64,000 nt of DNA from Oscarella lobularis (lineage: Eukaryota; Porifera; Homoscleromorpha; Homosclerophorida; Oscarellidae), in contig NC_089189.1 in NCBI RefSeq assembly GCF_947507565.1, positions 806,001 to 870,000 on the forward strand, read 5' to 3'. The number at the start of each line of letters is the position of its first letter. Positions within the stretch are counted from its first letter, which is position 1. Made by a program: the position numbers and the translations under genes. Below the pieces are notes generated by a model. That model did not search any database and had not been told where the DNA came from. It saw nothing but the letters and a program-made list of their open reading frames with translations. Below, one piece after another: positions 9,301 to 22,520 of this stretch.

Positions 9301-11607
9301 ATGGAGACTGGATCGAAAGACAGCCTGAAACCGACGCCAGTTAACTGGCGAGTCGTCCTGGTCTCCTTCACGACTCTGGCAAGAGAGCGATTGTGTTGAA
9401 GAGCTGCACGGAATATCCGTGGCTTTATCCATAGATAGCGAGTGCCACGACAGTTACAATGGTATTTCCGTTTTTGCCTTGGATGGTCAGGGTGAGATAA
9501 ACCTGAAATCAGTAGTATTTTAGGGGAATCGGACTTCGTTTAGAAATTTAAAGTCAACGGAGAGTTTATACAAGAGGAGGACACAGGTACGTGAAGAACT
9601 AAGTGTACAGTATGCATCTAGCGACTAATTAATTTACCTTATTAATTATGATTAGTAGTATAATGGGGCTTTTACTTAGGCTACTATGTCGGACTCGTTG
9701 TCTCGATGTATTTCTTTGGGAGATTTCTGGCTTGGTACATATAGGAATCACGAGCAGATGTATGGAGAGAGTCACGCTTGTTTTAGTTACTTTTGGGGAA
9801 TTCTCGCCGATAAAAAAGGCCGTCGATTGACAATTATACTAAGCGGAAGTGGAGTTTCGATTTTTACAATCGCGTTCGGGTTCACCAACACGCAAACAGG
9901 CTTAGTATGGGCAATAGCGTTCAGAATGCTCGCCGGAGCAAGCAATGGTAATTCGAAAGTGGAGACAATGAACTAGAACAGAATTACATACTCCTCTATT
10001 AGGGATTATAGGGTCGTGCAAGGCGGCGATAGCCGACGTTTCAGATAACAGCAACCAGGCGAAGGGAATGACGTTTACATCGGCGGCTTGGACATTGGGA
10101 CTCATAGCGGGTCCAGCGATCGGTGGACTCCTGGCCGAGCCTGTCCGACAATATCCCGGCGTTTTTCCAAAAGGTATTTGCGTGAAAAGATTAGGAGGGA
10201 TAGATGCATGAATTATCTTCCTAAGGGTTTCTGGAGACGTTTCCTTACTTCCTTCCCTGTGCCGTCTCATCCGGACTAAATTTCATTGGTATCGCTATCG
10301 TCTTCTTCTGGCTTCCCGAAACGTTAAAAAAACGGTACATTAGCGAGTGCGGTGGCCGTTGCGGAGGGGTTAGTAGTAGCTCGACATATTTAGTAATAAG
10401 AGAGATGATGAGGATGAGGATGATGACGAAGAAGGCGTCGTTCTGTATCGTCCCCAAGAGGAGGAGGATGGCGACGGTTTAGTCAGCATTAGAAAAACCG
10501 AGGAAGTCGAACTCCAACAGGAAAATAGCATTAACGATTTCGAATCAGAATCGATGCTGGCATTCTCTGAGCTAAAGAAGCGCAAGAGACGATCCAGTGT
10601 TAGTGACCTAATGAAAAAGACGACTGCTTGGGCGATACTGAAGTACAGTAGCAGAGTCGCCTTGTGCATGGGAATTACGCGTTGAGTTGTACGTTGATAG
10701 GGCGAAAGAGGCGAGACTAGCTCTGGCTACCTACTGCGTCTTTTCCTTTTCCGTAATCGGTTCCGGCGAGTTGTCGAGCCTGTGGATGGCTACCAAACAG
10801 TTTAGAGGTGTTATGCGACATCGACGACTTTTAAATTAGAGTTCAATCAGTTTTGCTTGTTAGGAGGAATAGGGTTCAGCGAAAAAGAAATCGGACTTTT
10901 TCAAGCCATTACAGGGCTCGCATTGGCTCCGTTTCAATTATTGTTTGCACACCGAGTAAGCACTGGCCACAGGTCGAAATAGCATTTCTAATTAAACAAT
11001 TTTATTAGATGGAGAGAAAACTCGGCTCACGAACGGTCAGAACAAAGCACGGTCCTAGGTTAAAATATAGAGGCGTTCTATAGACGTTCTACGTGTGTTG
11101 CACCGTGTGCGTGCTCTCGGTTGCCTGTCTGCCAATAACGTCGTCCATAGAAAGGCAAGCGAGTTTAGTTCGAGTTCTAGACGTCGTTTATCGTCTTCTC
11201 TCAGTGAGGTTGCAATATGGGCAGCTCTCTTTATCATAAATCTACCGATGGGATTTTCTATTGGCGTCGCCTTTGTTATGATATCCCTTTTCATTAATAA
11301 TTCAGTGGCGAAGCATCAAGTCGGCGCCGTCAACGGTCTCGCCGTTTCGTTGACTGCTCTTACTCGGAAAGTTGCAGTTATACACAAAGCTAAAGTTAAT
11401 CTTAATAATTAATCTTTCATTATTAGGACTTTTGCTCCGTCTTTTGGAGGGTCTATTTTTGCCTGGTGCATTAGCTGGGGAGCAATTCACATAGGATTTC
11501 CGTTTGATAATCACTTCGCCTTTTATCTATTTTCTATTGTGTATCTTTTATCACTCCTTTTGTCGGTAAATCTGCCAAACAGTTTAGAAAGGCAGAAGCT
11601 AGAATAG
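9301..11607 (+). CDS. ZIFL-like MFS transporter, tandem copy 1 (non-standard splice donors)
   Basis: Twelve-helix major facilitator of the zinc-induced-facilitator-like type. Fourteen exons aligned to the three sister genes: 9301-9378, 9435-9491, 9544-9586, 9680-9734, 9787-9947, 10003-10173, 10226-10334, 10394-10642, 10701-10807, 10864-10955, 11009-11035, 11084-11154, 11205-11366, 11427-11607. The joined frame is open for 520 aa. Seen: FPFLPWMV in helix 1, MFS motif A after helix 2 (GILADKKGRR), AIADVSDNSNQAKGM before helix 5, and a long central cytoplasmic loop with an acidic run (DDEDEDDDEEG). Odd: introns 1 and 12 begin with GC, and intron 13 begins GA where the sisters have GT. With no better in-phase donor at the last site, this copy may be poorly spliced or decaying. 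The substrate cannot be read from sequence; ZIFL relatives move metals, organic ions or drugs by proton exchange. Confidence 0.72.
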
Positions 11608-11790
11608 ATTGAGTTATTAGTTATTTTGAAATTTTTAGCCTAACGGGTCGTCAGTCATCTGAAGGTGGTGGCAGTCTTTTACACGCATTTGCAGGTAAAT
11701 CAGACGTCCCACTGGCCACGTGGCACGTGCGCTAACAGAGGAAGTTAGAATCGCGAAACGTTGCATAAGCAGTCAACAGACGCATGGATC

Positions 11791-14333
11791 ATGGAAGCAG
11801 AGAGTCCCAAGCCAAAGCTCAAGCCGACGCCAGTCAATTGGCGAGTCGTCCTCGTATCGTTCACGATCCTGGTGAGAATAGGAGGGCTCTTCGCATCGTT
11901 TACGCCCTAAACGCGTCATCACACAGTCAGCGACAGCTACGACCGTCACGATGGTCTTTCCTTTCTTGCCGTGGATGGTCAGGGTAAGTCGAGAAGCGAC
12001 TGGTGTCGATTTTAGATCGGAAAACGTGCTTCGTACGTAGAAATTTAGAATCAACGGCGAATTCGTGCAGGAAGAGGAATCAGGTATGCGCAGCGCGACT
12101 CAGACAGCGCAGAACGGGTGCCAAGCGCGCGCGCGGCGCGCTTTTTTGATAGGATACTACGCTGGAGTTGTAGCTTCTTCCTACTTCTTTGGACGATTTT
12201 TCGGATGGTATAAAACGAAAATTAAATTATGCTAAAACAAATCCACGTTTCCATTGTGTAGCTATTTTTGGGGAATTTTCTCCGATAAAAAAGGTCGTCG
12301 ACGGACGATTCTTATAAGCGGAAGTGCTATAGCGATTTTCAATCTGTCGTTCGGTTTCACGAACACGCACTTGGGCTTGGCGTGGGCAATGACGACAAGA
12401 GTACTAAGCGGTGCAAGCAACGGTACGTAAATGACTCTCATAAATATTTTATTTGGGATTATATTATATCGAGTATTTATTGATTTTCTGTTTTGAAATT
12501 CTTGGCGCTCCTTTAGGGCTCCTAGGCGCTTCGAAAGCGGCTATAGCCGACGTTTCGGATAACACGAATCAGGCTAAAGGAATGGCGTACGTTACGGCCG
12601 CCTGGGGAATGGGCCTCGTCGCTGGACAGGCGCTCGGTGGGCTCTTAGCTGAACCGGTGCGACAGTATCCCGGAGTATTTCCCAGAGGTGAGACAGAGAG
12701 AGAGATGGAACAATTGTTGAGATTTCTTCTAAGGGTTCCTTGAGACTTTTCCTTATTTTTTACCGTCTGCTGTAACTACATTTTTTCTTATTCTTGGTCT
12801 TGTGCTGGTGTATTTCCTTCTGCCGGAAACACTGGACAATGGGTGCGTTCACCGAAGAAAGTCCACGCAATTATACGTACGTAGAAAAATCAATACTCTT
12901 CTTAGATCTTACACCCTTGTCAGCGTCGGAGACGTCGCTGAGAGAAACGACGATGACGGAATATCTAGCGAGAATAATCGCGTCCAGAAAACGACTAGAA
13001 CAATTGATGAGACGGAGTCCGAGCCGGCTGTCTCTTACTCGACGACGAATGGAGTTGCGATGGAATTTCGCGACCGTAAAGGTCAAGGAGGCCGGAGACG
13101 AAGCAGCGTAGGCGAAGCGATAAAGAAGACGACGTTGTGGAGTATCCTACGGTGAGAAAGACTCAAGGAAATTATTATTATTATTAATATATGTGTTGTG
13201 TTTGTAGGCATAGGGAAGCGAGATTGGCTCTCGCGACCTACTGTATTTTTTCCTTCTCTGTGATTGGTTCGGACGAGCTGATAAGCTTGTGGATGGCGAC
13301 GAAGCAATATAGAGGTTCGCTCGCATTCACTGCAATCTCTCTCTCTTCATCGTACTGTAAAGAACTGATCCTTGAAATTATACCAAAACGTTGGTACACT
13401 GACTTTTATGTGCAAGGGGTCAGTTCTTTACTTTGGAAACGATTTATTCAATAGTGCGCGTTTTCACTGCACGTAGACGTGTACGAGGGACTGCACTTGT
13501 CTAGTTTAATAAGGGGTGCTGTCACTAGTTAGATCTCCGTTTTTGGTCCACGTACGTCAATACTTTTTATTATTGTGAAGGAGGACTGAGTTTCAGCGAG
13601 AAAGAAATCGGAATTTCTCAATCTGTTTTGGCCGCTGTGCTCGTTCCTCTTCAGATTATCTTTGCGCATAGAGTGAGTCTCTTCCTATTTGTTGTGACTA
13701 AATTTATTTTGTTGGGACTAAGATTGAAAAAAAGCTGGGATCTCTTACGGTGCAAACACAAAAGTTTCGTTTTATTGACTGTTTTGATTAATTTCGTATG
13801 ATATAGGCGTTCTATGCAACGTGCACCGTCTGTGCTTTTTTCATTGCCGCTCTGCCTGTAGTATCGTCCATAGAAAAGTAAGTGTAGATACGCGATGTAT
13901 TTTGATCTCATTCATTCTTTTACTTCTCTTAGCACTGTTCTCCTATGGACAGTTCTTTTCATCAATCTCTTTTTGATGAGATTTTGCATCGTCGTCGCAT
14001 TTGTCATGATCTCCATCTTCATCAATAACGCTATGCCTAAAAGTCGATTCGGTGCGATTAACGGTCTTGCCATTTCGCTGACAGCTTTCACCAGGTAACG
14101 CCACTGTTTTTCTCATCTCGTTTTTTCTATGCAATTGTATTTTTTTATATAGGACTCTTGCTCCTTCCTTTGGGGGCTCTCTCTTTGCCTGGTGCATCAG
14201 CTGGGGAGCAAAGCGTATAGGATTTCCGTTTGATTATCACTTGGTATTTTATTTGTTTTCAATTGTTTATCTTATAGCACTGCTTCTGTCGGTTAAGCTT
14301 CCGAATAGCTTGCAGAAGCAGAAGAACGAATGA
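11791..14333 (+). CDS. ZIFL-like MFS transporter, tandem copy 2
   Basis: Same 14-exon structure as copy 1, every intron GT-AG: 11791-11871, 11927-11983, 12041-12083, 12153-12207, 12262-12422, 12517-12687, 12734-12842, 12906-13151, 13208-13314, 13581-13672, 13723-13749, 13807-13877, 13933-14094, 14153-14333; 520 aa. Motif A is GIFSDKKGRRR; the helix-4/5 block is AAIADVSDNTNQAKGM. The central loop (exon 8) is the most diverged part: serine- and charge-rich here, acidic in copy 1. An in-frame ATG upstream (11784 frame) is not used in the alignment; 11791 matches the sister starts. Sits 184 bases after copy 1. Presumed plasma- or vesicle-membrane secondary transporter, substrate unknown. Exon lengths are identical to copy 1 except exons 1 and 8, so the duplication copied the introns as well. 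Confidence 0.85.
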
Positions 14334-15363
14334 CTTGAATGATTTAATAATATTTAACGAGTACAGGTTTCTGGGTCATGTGATTTTTGTTTTAATTGTT
14401 ACTATTCAAGTCGCGACTATAACTGTGACAAGCTTGTGATAGTGGTGCAGCCAGGGCGGGGAGAGGAGGGCGCTGGAGACACAAACTTCACAATTAGATG
14501 TCCGCCTCCCCCCGGGCCTAGACCCCTATTTTTACCGTTCTCGTTCCTCACCCAAAGAATATTGTCTGTTTGCGCCACTACTCATTTTTACAAAAAATCG
14601 GGCAAACTATGAAATTTCTGTGTAGTTGTGTTTCTATTTAGCCGCACGTCTTGACGTAACGGAAACGGCGAAAATGTCAACGCAGTCTATATGTATGGTT
14701 GGTTGTATTCTGACTAAAAGGCCATCTCACCTAGGCCACTCTCTTTTAGAGTTCAAAGGGCCTCCTACGTTCTGGATGCACGCGAACACTCCGACGCCTT
14801 CACGTGATACAGTTCTTTGGGAAAAGCAACCCCTAACGTCCTGCGCTGTCGCGGCGATTATCGGAACTACCTTGCAATTTCTGGGCCCTATTACCAAATT
14901 TTCTGGTGAGTAGCTTGAGCCACTGCTAGTCGGGCGCATTGCCATTAGAGATAGGGAGAAGCAAGAGAAGTGACTGGGTTTCTCTTCCTCTTTCTTGACT
15001 TACACTGCAGTAGCTAGAATTAAGAACGTTGTTTTCTCTTTAGCTCAAGCCGCATTGTCAAAAGGCGACGAGTTTGATTTAGTCTACTAAGGTACGTGCT
15101 CTTGTAATGACGCGTGCAAAGTTGTGTGATACACGTTTCTACGAAATCTTTGCTGGTGAAAACAGTGGGGTCATATACTGCACAGTGATTTGCGACCTGC
15201 TGCTAAGCCTCTGCACACGAGCTTGTGCACACGTGCGCTGGGTGCTAATTGGACCATTTGCCAGACGATTATTGTCTCGTCGCTTCTTCTTTCGAGTGAG
15301 CAAATAAAGTAGATTTTAGCAGTGACGTGTTCTCTGCACTATTGTTTTATAGATTGTTTCAGC
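14334..15363. other. intergenic, about 1 kb, no gene supported
   Basis: Between the stop of MFS copy 2 and the CARD-ankyrin start. A 95-codon open frame at 14626-14913 has unremarkable composition and no recognisable motif; I do not call it. The last few hundred bases should hold the promoter and 5' UTR of the CARD-ankyrin gene. No TATA box was convincing. Confidence 0.5.
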
Positions 15364-18300
15364 ATGGCCGTCAGGTCCCTCGATCCGTGGGAAGTGTACG
15401 TGCGGCCTCATATGGAAGCATTAGTAAATGGATTGAAAGTGGACGAAATTCTTGAAGCGTTGTATTCCCGTCGTCTCATTTCGAAACGGGAGTACGATAA
15501 AATCCGAAGCTTTAATATTAATACGGAAAAAGCTCGGTATCTACTAGCCGATTGCCTTTTCCCAACTCAGTCGGATCAAGAGTACACAGCTTTTCTTTCT
15601 ATTTTGAACGAATCAATATCATGTAAAAGATTTGCTTCTCTTCTTTCTCCAAACAAACAAGAAGACATGCAAAGTGCTTTGAACAACGTTCTGGAAAGCC
15701 AAATTACTAAAGCATTGAAACCTTTTCGATGGGAATTTGATTATTTTAAAAAGGTACTCTATGACACAGCCGATATGGTATCTGATGTTGTAAGTGAACG
15801 CAGACCGAGGAAGATGCCTTCTTTTCCTCTTGCTTCCAGAAGAGCTGCTCGATCAGCCTCTACGTCTTTCAGCAAAAGTGAAACAGATTTGACGACGACT
15901 CGTTCTGTACAGGCGTACCAAGACGTACTTTCGCCAAGAAAAACTAAACTCGTTCCGGCTCAACCACCAGAAACTTCTTTGAAACGAGAAACTCTAACTG
16001 TTTTCATTCCTCCTGGCTATAAGAAAGATCTTCTTCAGATGGAAGAAGCTTTAGAAAAGCTTGTCAGAAAGCATTTGAAACTTTTTTTAAACCTCAGATT
16101 TCTAAACCCTGACGACAGCTCTAAACCGGAAAAGAGCCTCATTCTTGCAGCTAGTAACATCGTAAATATCTCGCTGGTTTTTATTGGAATGTCCGCTTTG
16201 GATTTTGAGGGAAAAGAATTAAGCAACGAGTTTTTAAGTTTACTGATAGGCGTTTTCCCTAAGTTACGAATCGAAGTTTCAAGCGTGGAGTCTGATGTCG
16301 TAGAATTTTGCGCTCAAATGTTTTCTAAAGACATTCTTTCTCTACTTGAGTTCTTTGACGACGAACCGTTGCAGCAGGCCTTTGCTGCATGCCTTTGGTA
16401 TCAGTTTTCGTCTTTAAAAGAAATGAGAGTCAGAATTGATTGCCTGCCTCAATGGACGTTGGACATTGAAAAGTCGCGTCAGCTGCACGAAGATTTTCCT
16501 CGCGAAGGTATAGTGATTACTCGAGACATCAGCGTAGAAAATGCTCTAACCGCTTTTGGCAGAAATCATATCAGACGATAAAAGAATCGACGCTTTCGCA
16601 CTAGTTGCGGCAGCCAAATCAAAAAAGAAGGCTCTATTAAAAGCTCTTCTAAAGATGGGAGCTTCTCCCAATGCTTTGCATAAAGGACGGCTTGAAAATT
16701 GGAGAAGTCTGGTACAACGATGATCCCGCGATCTTGTTTATTATCTAATTGAAAGTATTAATGGTAGTGTGAATCAACACCCCTTCACTACGCTTGTCTA
16801 ATTGACAACGAAGACGGAGTGAATCGGCTAATTAAATACCGCGCTGACGTCAATAGGAATAACAGCGTAAGAAAGTTTTCTTTTGATTTCTCATTTAGCA
16901 TAGATTTCTGATACTAACAGTTGGGGGTCAGTCCTTTGATTCTGGCAGCCTACAAAGGAAGCCTCGCTATTGTGAAAGCGCTAATATTAGCTGGAGCCGA
17001 TGTTCCTTATGAAGTACAAAGCACTAGCGACGTTGAAGTTGAATTGTGCCATGGCACGTACTTCGTAGCGGTAAAAGGCACTTTAGCGTAGCTGAAATAA
17101 ACTCTACTAAAGTTGCTATGAACAGAACCGTTGCAATGCATTTCACATGGCGTGTCTTAGCGGAAATATCTCTGTAGTTGAAGAAATTGGCGAGCACTTC
17201 CTAGGCAAACTGGATACGGTACGTGCGGTGTTGGAATTTTCTGCACGCCACAAGCTAGAACTCTATATTTTTTAGAGTTCAACAGCAACCGGATGCTTTG
17301 GTGTGCTTGGCGGCAGCGTCGCTGTGCTGAAATATCTTCGAGAGAATGGTTGCAGTTTTACAAAGCCAAATGATGTGCGAGAATGTTATTCTTTTTATAT
17401 ATTGTATACGCTTATACGATTTTAGTTTGGAAACTACCCCCTGCACTGTTGCTGTTTAACTGGAGAGGTGCACGCAGCAGCGTTTCTTTACTACGAAGGA
17501 TTGATAGAAGATATCAATCAAGCTGGAAATGTAAATTTATTTAACACTCTAGCTTTTCTTTCTAATAGGCTTTTGTAGAATGGCATCTCGCCGTTGTGGG
17601 CAGCAGCACACAGCAACTGCCCTTATCTTGCTACGTTCCTTCTAGCTAAAGGAGCCAACATTGAAAGTACCGATAAGGTCACAACTTATACTTCTTCAAC
17701 TTGTTTTAGTTTAAAACTGATAGCTGCTTAAACATGTAGGACGGAAATACCTCACTCATGAATGCATCAGATGAGGGCAACGTCGAAGTAATAAAAGTTT
17801 TCTGCGAATGGGGTTGCGACGTGAATAAAAAAGGACAGGTAATTTCTGTTATGGGTTCTTCCTAACTTAATGTCGAGGCGCGGAGCATGCGAGTGCTCTT
17901 GCGTATATTTCTTTTAATAATAGAATAGACACCGCTCTTAGAGGATAGTAATTATTTTTCTCCGAACACCAGGGCGTAAGTTTCTACGGCAGGCATGTGC
18001 TACGTATAGTACTCTATACTGAGGGCGTTCGGGGATCACATGATGGCTTACAGCAGGCCATCATTATCTAGTTAAAATGTATGAAGTTAACGTTAGGAGC
18101 AGTAGACGCGTTTTCCGTTTGATTCTTACATTGATAAAAACAAAACAAGTGCAGTGAAAGCTTTACAAAAGCGTCGATAAATGACACGCTGCGCATTTGA
18201 TAGAGCGTTCACCGTGTTACTGATTTAACGATGAAATTTTGCCAACTCCTCCATATGTACACATGTATATACAGCTCTCATTACAAACACGTGAACTATA

Positions 18301-21300
18301 CGTACCATAAGCCCATCCCTTTCTCTATCAGAAAGTTTTGGCAATTAGCTCACAAGCTATACATTACGTAGTTTACGTTACACTGCAGCTTTTGACATTT
18401 GAGAGCCAAAGACAAGACTTCCAATGGTGAAGTTCAACATATTCTCCATGCAATGGGCGACGTTTCACATGCAGTACTTGCTTTACTACTTACTATTCAT
18501 GCCGTTCGTTTCTCGCAATGCCCCGCGTTGTTCTAAAAGCTGTTTGCATATCTGCACGTTAACAAATTAAGTTCTATTCAAAAAACCGTCTTTATGAATT
18601 AACAAATGACGTGTGAGTCTAATTTGGTTCTCATAACCTGCCCTGCATAGAAGATAATCTCAGTCTACATTTTATCTAGCTTCTGTTTTATAGGCCGGTC
18701 AAACTGCTCTACATCTAGCTTGTTATAAAGGTCACTCAAAAGTCACGTCAGCTTTACTTGAAAGAGGAGCAGATGTTGAAATACGCGACGAGGTAGGTTG
18801 GCTAACAATCCGTTCTCTTTGCATGTCATGACACCATAGGAGGGTCGGACTCCTTTTCTTTGCGGTTGTGCGAGCGGTAACAAAGCTACTCTGGTTTTTT
18901 TAAGCAATGCTAATTGCACAATGACTGCTACAGACAAGGTTCGCTTAATTTGGAAAGTATTTATTTTTTATCGTCTTACAATAAGTTTTAGAATGGCGAC
19001 AGTGGATTGCATTTGTGTGCACTTTTTTCTGACAGCGAAGAGTGCGTCATTTGGCTTTTGGAGCATGCAAGCATAGCAGTCAATTTGCGGAGTTCTGTAA
19101 TCCCGTTTGCTCTCAACCTATGATCTTTGGGCATTTGTTCCTATGTTGGTTAGGACGGTCAAACTGCTCTACATGTTGCTTGTTATAAAGGTGACTCAAA
19201 CGTCGCGTCAGCTTTACTCAAAAGAGGAGCAGATGTTGAAATAAGCGATGAGGTACAGTATACAGGACAGCTAACAATATGTTCTCTTTGCATGTCGAGA
19301 CATGCACCTTAGAACGGTTTGACTCCTTTTCTTTGCGGTTGTGCGAGCGGTGACAAAAATACTCTGATTGTTTTAAGCAAAGCTAATTGCACAAAGACTG
19401 CTACAGACAAGGTTCGCTTTGGAAAGTAGTTATTTGTTATCATCTTACAATTAGTTTTAGAATGGCGACAGTGGATTGCATTTGTGTGCAGTCTCTTTTG
19501 ACAGCGAAGACTGCGTCCTTTGGCTTTTAGAGCATGCAGGCATAGAAGTCAATTTGCGGAATCGCGTATACTCTTAACCTATGGTCTTCGACATTTGTTT
19601 TCCATGTTTGCTTTTAGAACTATCAAACTGCTCTACATTTAGCTTGTTCTAAAGGTCACTCAAAAGTCGCATCAGCTCTACTTGAAAGAGGAGCAGATGT
19701 TGAAATAAGCGATGAGGTATATCGGCTAACAATATGTTCTTTTTTCGTGTCGAAGCACTGCTTAGAGCGGCTCGACTCCTTTTCTTTGCGGTTGCGCGAG
19801 CGGTGACAAAGATACTCTGGTTGTTTTAAGCAAAGCTAATTGCACAATGGCAGCTACAGACAAGGCTCGCTTTATAAAGTATTTATTTGTTGTCATCTTC
19901 ACAATTAGTTTTAGAATGGCGACAGTGGATTGCACTTGTGTGCAGTCTTTGGTTCTAACAGCGATGAGTGTCTCGCTTGGCTTTTGGAGCATGCAGGCAT
20001 AGAAGTCAATCTGCGCAATCGCGTATATATACTCCCAACCTCGCCTCTTTGGCATTTGTTCTCATGCAATGTTTGTTTAGAATGGTCAAACTGCTCTGCA
20101 TCGTGCGTGTCGTAACGGTCACTCAAAAGTCGCATCAGCTTTACTTGAAAGAGGAGCAGATGTTGAAATAAGAGATGAGGTACAGTATACAGGACATGCA
20201 GCTAACAATATGTTCTCTTTGCATGTCGAGACATGCATGCGCCTTAGAACAGTTGGACTCCTTTTCTTTGCGGTTGTGCGAGCGGTAACAAAGCTACTCT
20301 GGTTGTTTTAAGCAAAGCTAATTGCACAAAGACTGCTACAGACAAGGTTCGCTTTGGAAAGTATTTTATTTGTTGTCATCTTCACAATTAGTTTTATAGG
20401 ATGGCGACAGTGGATTGCACTTGTGTGCATACTTTGGTTCTAACAGCGATGAGTGCGTCGTTTGGCTTTTGGAGCATTCAAGCATAGAAGTCAATCTGCG
20501 GAATCGCGTATATATATATATACTCCCAACCTCGCCTCTTTGGCATTTGTTCTCATGTAATGTTTGTTTAGAACGGTCAAACTGCTTTGCATTATGCGTG
20601 TCGTAACGGTCTCTCAAAAGTCGCGTCAGCTTTACTTGAAAGAGGAGCAGATGTTGAAATAAGCGATGTGGTATATATTTTTGAATGGCTAACATGCAGT
20701 ATGTTCTCTTTACATGTCATGACACCTTAGGACGGTCGGACTCCTTTTCATGGCGGTTGCACGAGCGGTGACAAAGATACTCTAGTTGTTTTAGGCAAAG
20801 CTAATTGCACAATGACTGCTACAGACAAGGTTCCCTTTGGAAAGTATTTGATTGTTATCATCTTCACAATTAGTTTTAGATTGGCGACAGTGGATTGCAT
20901 ATGTGTGCATATTTATTCGACAGCGAAGAGTGTGTCATTTGGCTTTTGGAGCATGCAGGCCTAGAAGTCAATTTGCGGAGATCTGTAATCGCGTATACTC
21001 TCAAACTATGATCTTAATTTGGCATTTGTTTCCTATGTTTGTTAGAACGGTCAAACTGCTCTACATCTTGCTTGTTATAAAGGTCACTCAAAAGTCGCAT
21101 CAGCTTTAGTTGAAAGAGGAGCAGATGTTGAAAAACGCGATGAGGTATATCGGCTAACAATATGTTCTTTTTTTCGTGTCGAAGCACTGCTTAGAGCGGC
21201 TGGACTCCTTTTCTTTGCGGTTGCGCGAGCGGTGACAAAGATACTCTGGTTGTTTTAAGCAAGGCTAATTGCACAATGACTGCGACAAACAAGGCTCGCT

Positions 21301-22520
21301 TTGGAAAGTAGTTATTTTTTTGTCATCTTCACAATTAGTTTTAGGATGGCGACAGTGGATTGCATTTGTGTGCAGACTCTTCTGACAGCGATAAGTGCGT
21401 CGTTTGGCTTTTAGAGGAAGGAGGCATAGAAGTCAATTTGCGGAATCACGTATACTCTCAACCTTGCCTTTATGGCATTTGTTCCCAATTTTTGTTTAGA
21501 ACGGTCAAACTGCTCTACATCATGCGTGTCGTAGGGGTCACTCAAAAGTCGCATCAGCTTTACTTGAAGGAGGAGCAGATGTTGAAATAAGCTACAAGGT
21601 AGGTCGACTAACATGCAATATGTTAATTCTCTTTGCATGTCACGACACCTTAGGACGGGCGAACTCCTTTTCTTTGCGGTTGTGCGAGCGGTGACAAAGA
21701 CACTCTTGTTGTTCTAAGCAAAGCTAATTGCACAATGACTGCTACGAACAAGGTTCGCTTTGGAAAGTATTTATTTGTTGTAATCTTCACAATTAGTTTT
21801 AGGATAGCATCAGTGGATTGCATTTGTGTGCAGTCTCTTCTGACAGCGAAGATTGCGTCGTTTGGCTTTTGGAGCATGCAGGCATAGAAATCAATTTGCG
21901 GAAATCTGTAATCGCGTATACTCTCAACCTATGGTCTTTGGCATTTGTTTCCCATGTCCGTTTAGGACGGTCAAACTGCTCTACATGTTGCTTGTTATAA
22001 AGGTCACTCAAAAGTCGCATCAGCTTTACTTGAAGGAGGAGCAGATGTTGAAATGCGCGATGAGGTACAGTACATATAGGACAGCTAACAATATGTTCTC
22101 TTTGCATGTCTCGACATGCACCTTAGAACGGTTGGACTCCTTTTCTTTGCGGTTGCGCGAGCGGTGACAAAAATACTCTGGTTGTTTTAGGCAAAGCTAA
22201 TTGCAAAATGACTGCTACAGACAAGGTTCCCCTTGGAAAGTATTTATTTGTTATCATCTTCACAATTAGTTTTAGAATGGCGACAGTGGATTGCATGTGT
22301 GTGCAGTCTCTTCTGACAGCGAAGATTGCGTCGTTTGGCTTTTAGAGCATGCAGGCATAGAAGTCAATTTGCGGAATCGCGTAAACTCTCAACCTCTATG
22401 GTCTTTGACATTTGTTCCCAATGTTCGTTTAAGGACGGTAAAACGGCTTTTCATCAGGCTCGCAGTAAGCGTCACTCAAAAGTAGCGTCAGCTTTACTTC
22501 AAAGATTAGATAAGCGATGA
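15364..22520 (+). CDS. CARD-ankyrin repeat protein, about 1,500 aa, with exon-module amplification
   Basis: Exon 1 (15364-16507) encodes an N-terminal death-fold domain, best read as a CARD (residues 1-85; MEALVNGLKVDEILEALYSRRLISKREYDKI), then about 295 residues of unrecognised, partly helical sequence. Its GTATAG donor joins 16563-16711, where ankyrin repeats begin. Further exons: 16768-16866, 16921-17070, 17126-17218, 17276-17374, 17426-17530, 17579-17677, 17740-17838. After an 855-base intron come eight three-exon modules (18694 onward) and a last partial exon ending in TGA at 22518-22520. Nearly every exon is one 33-35 residue ankyrin repeat in phase 0, for example GQTALHLACYKGHSKV. Cytosolic; CARD would bind another CARD while the long ankyrin solenoid binds a ligand, so a signalling scaffold or innate sensor is plausible. 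Modules 3 and 6 carry GC donors after their second exon (19865, 21294). Confidence 0.82.
18694..22520 (+). repeat. tandem 3-exon ankyrin module, eight full copies plus one partial (period about 465 bp)
   Basis: Each module has exon a (NGQTALHLACYKGHSKVASA..., ends GADVEIxDE), exon b (xGxTPFLCGCASGDKxTLVV..., ends ANCTMTATDK) and exon c (NGDSGLHLCAxSSDSEECVVW..., ends IEVNLRN), with their introns. First exons start at 18694, 19154, 19618, 20081, 20572, 21046, 21500 and 21966; a truncated ninth starts at 22434. Spacing is 454-491 bases. Introns are almost as alike as exons, so the amplification is recent or homogenised by exchange. All eight modules keep the frame open. Confidence 0.9.

Noticed and set aside
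14626-14913. 95-codon plus-strand frame before the CARD-ankyrin gene
   Set aside because: No motif, no recognisable composition, and no splice partner in phase with the CARD exon.
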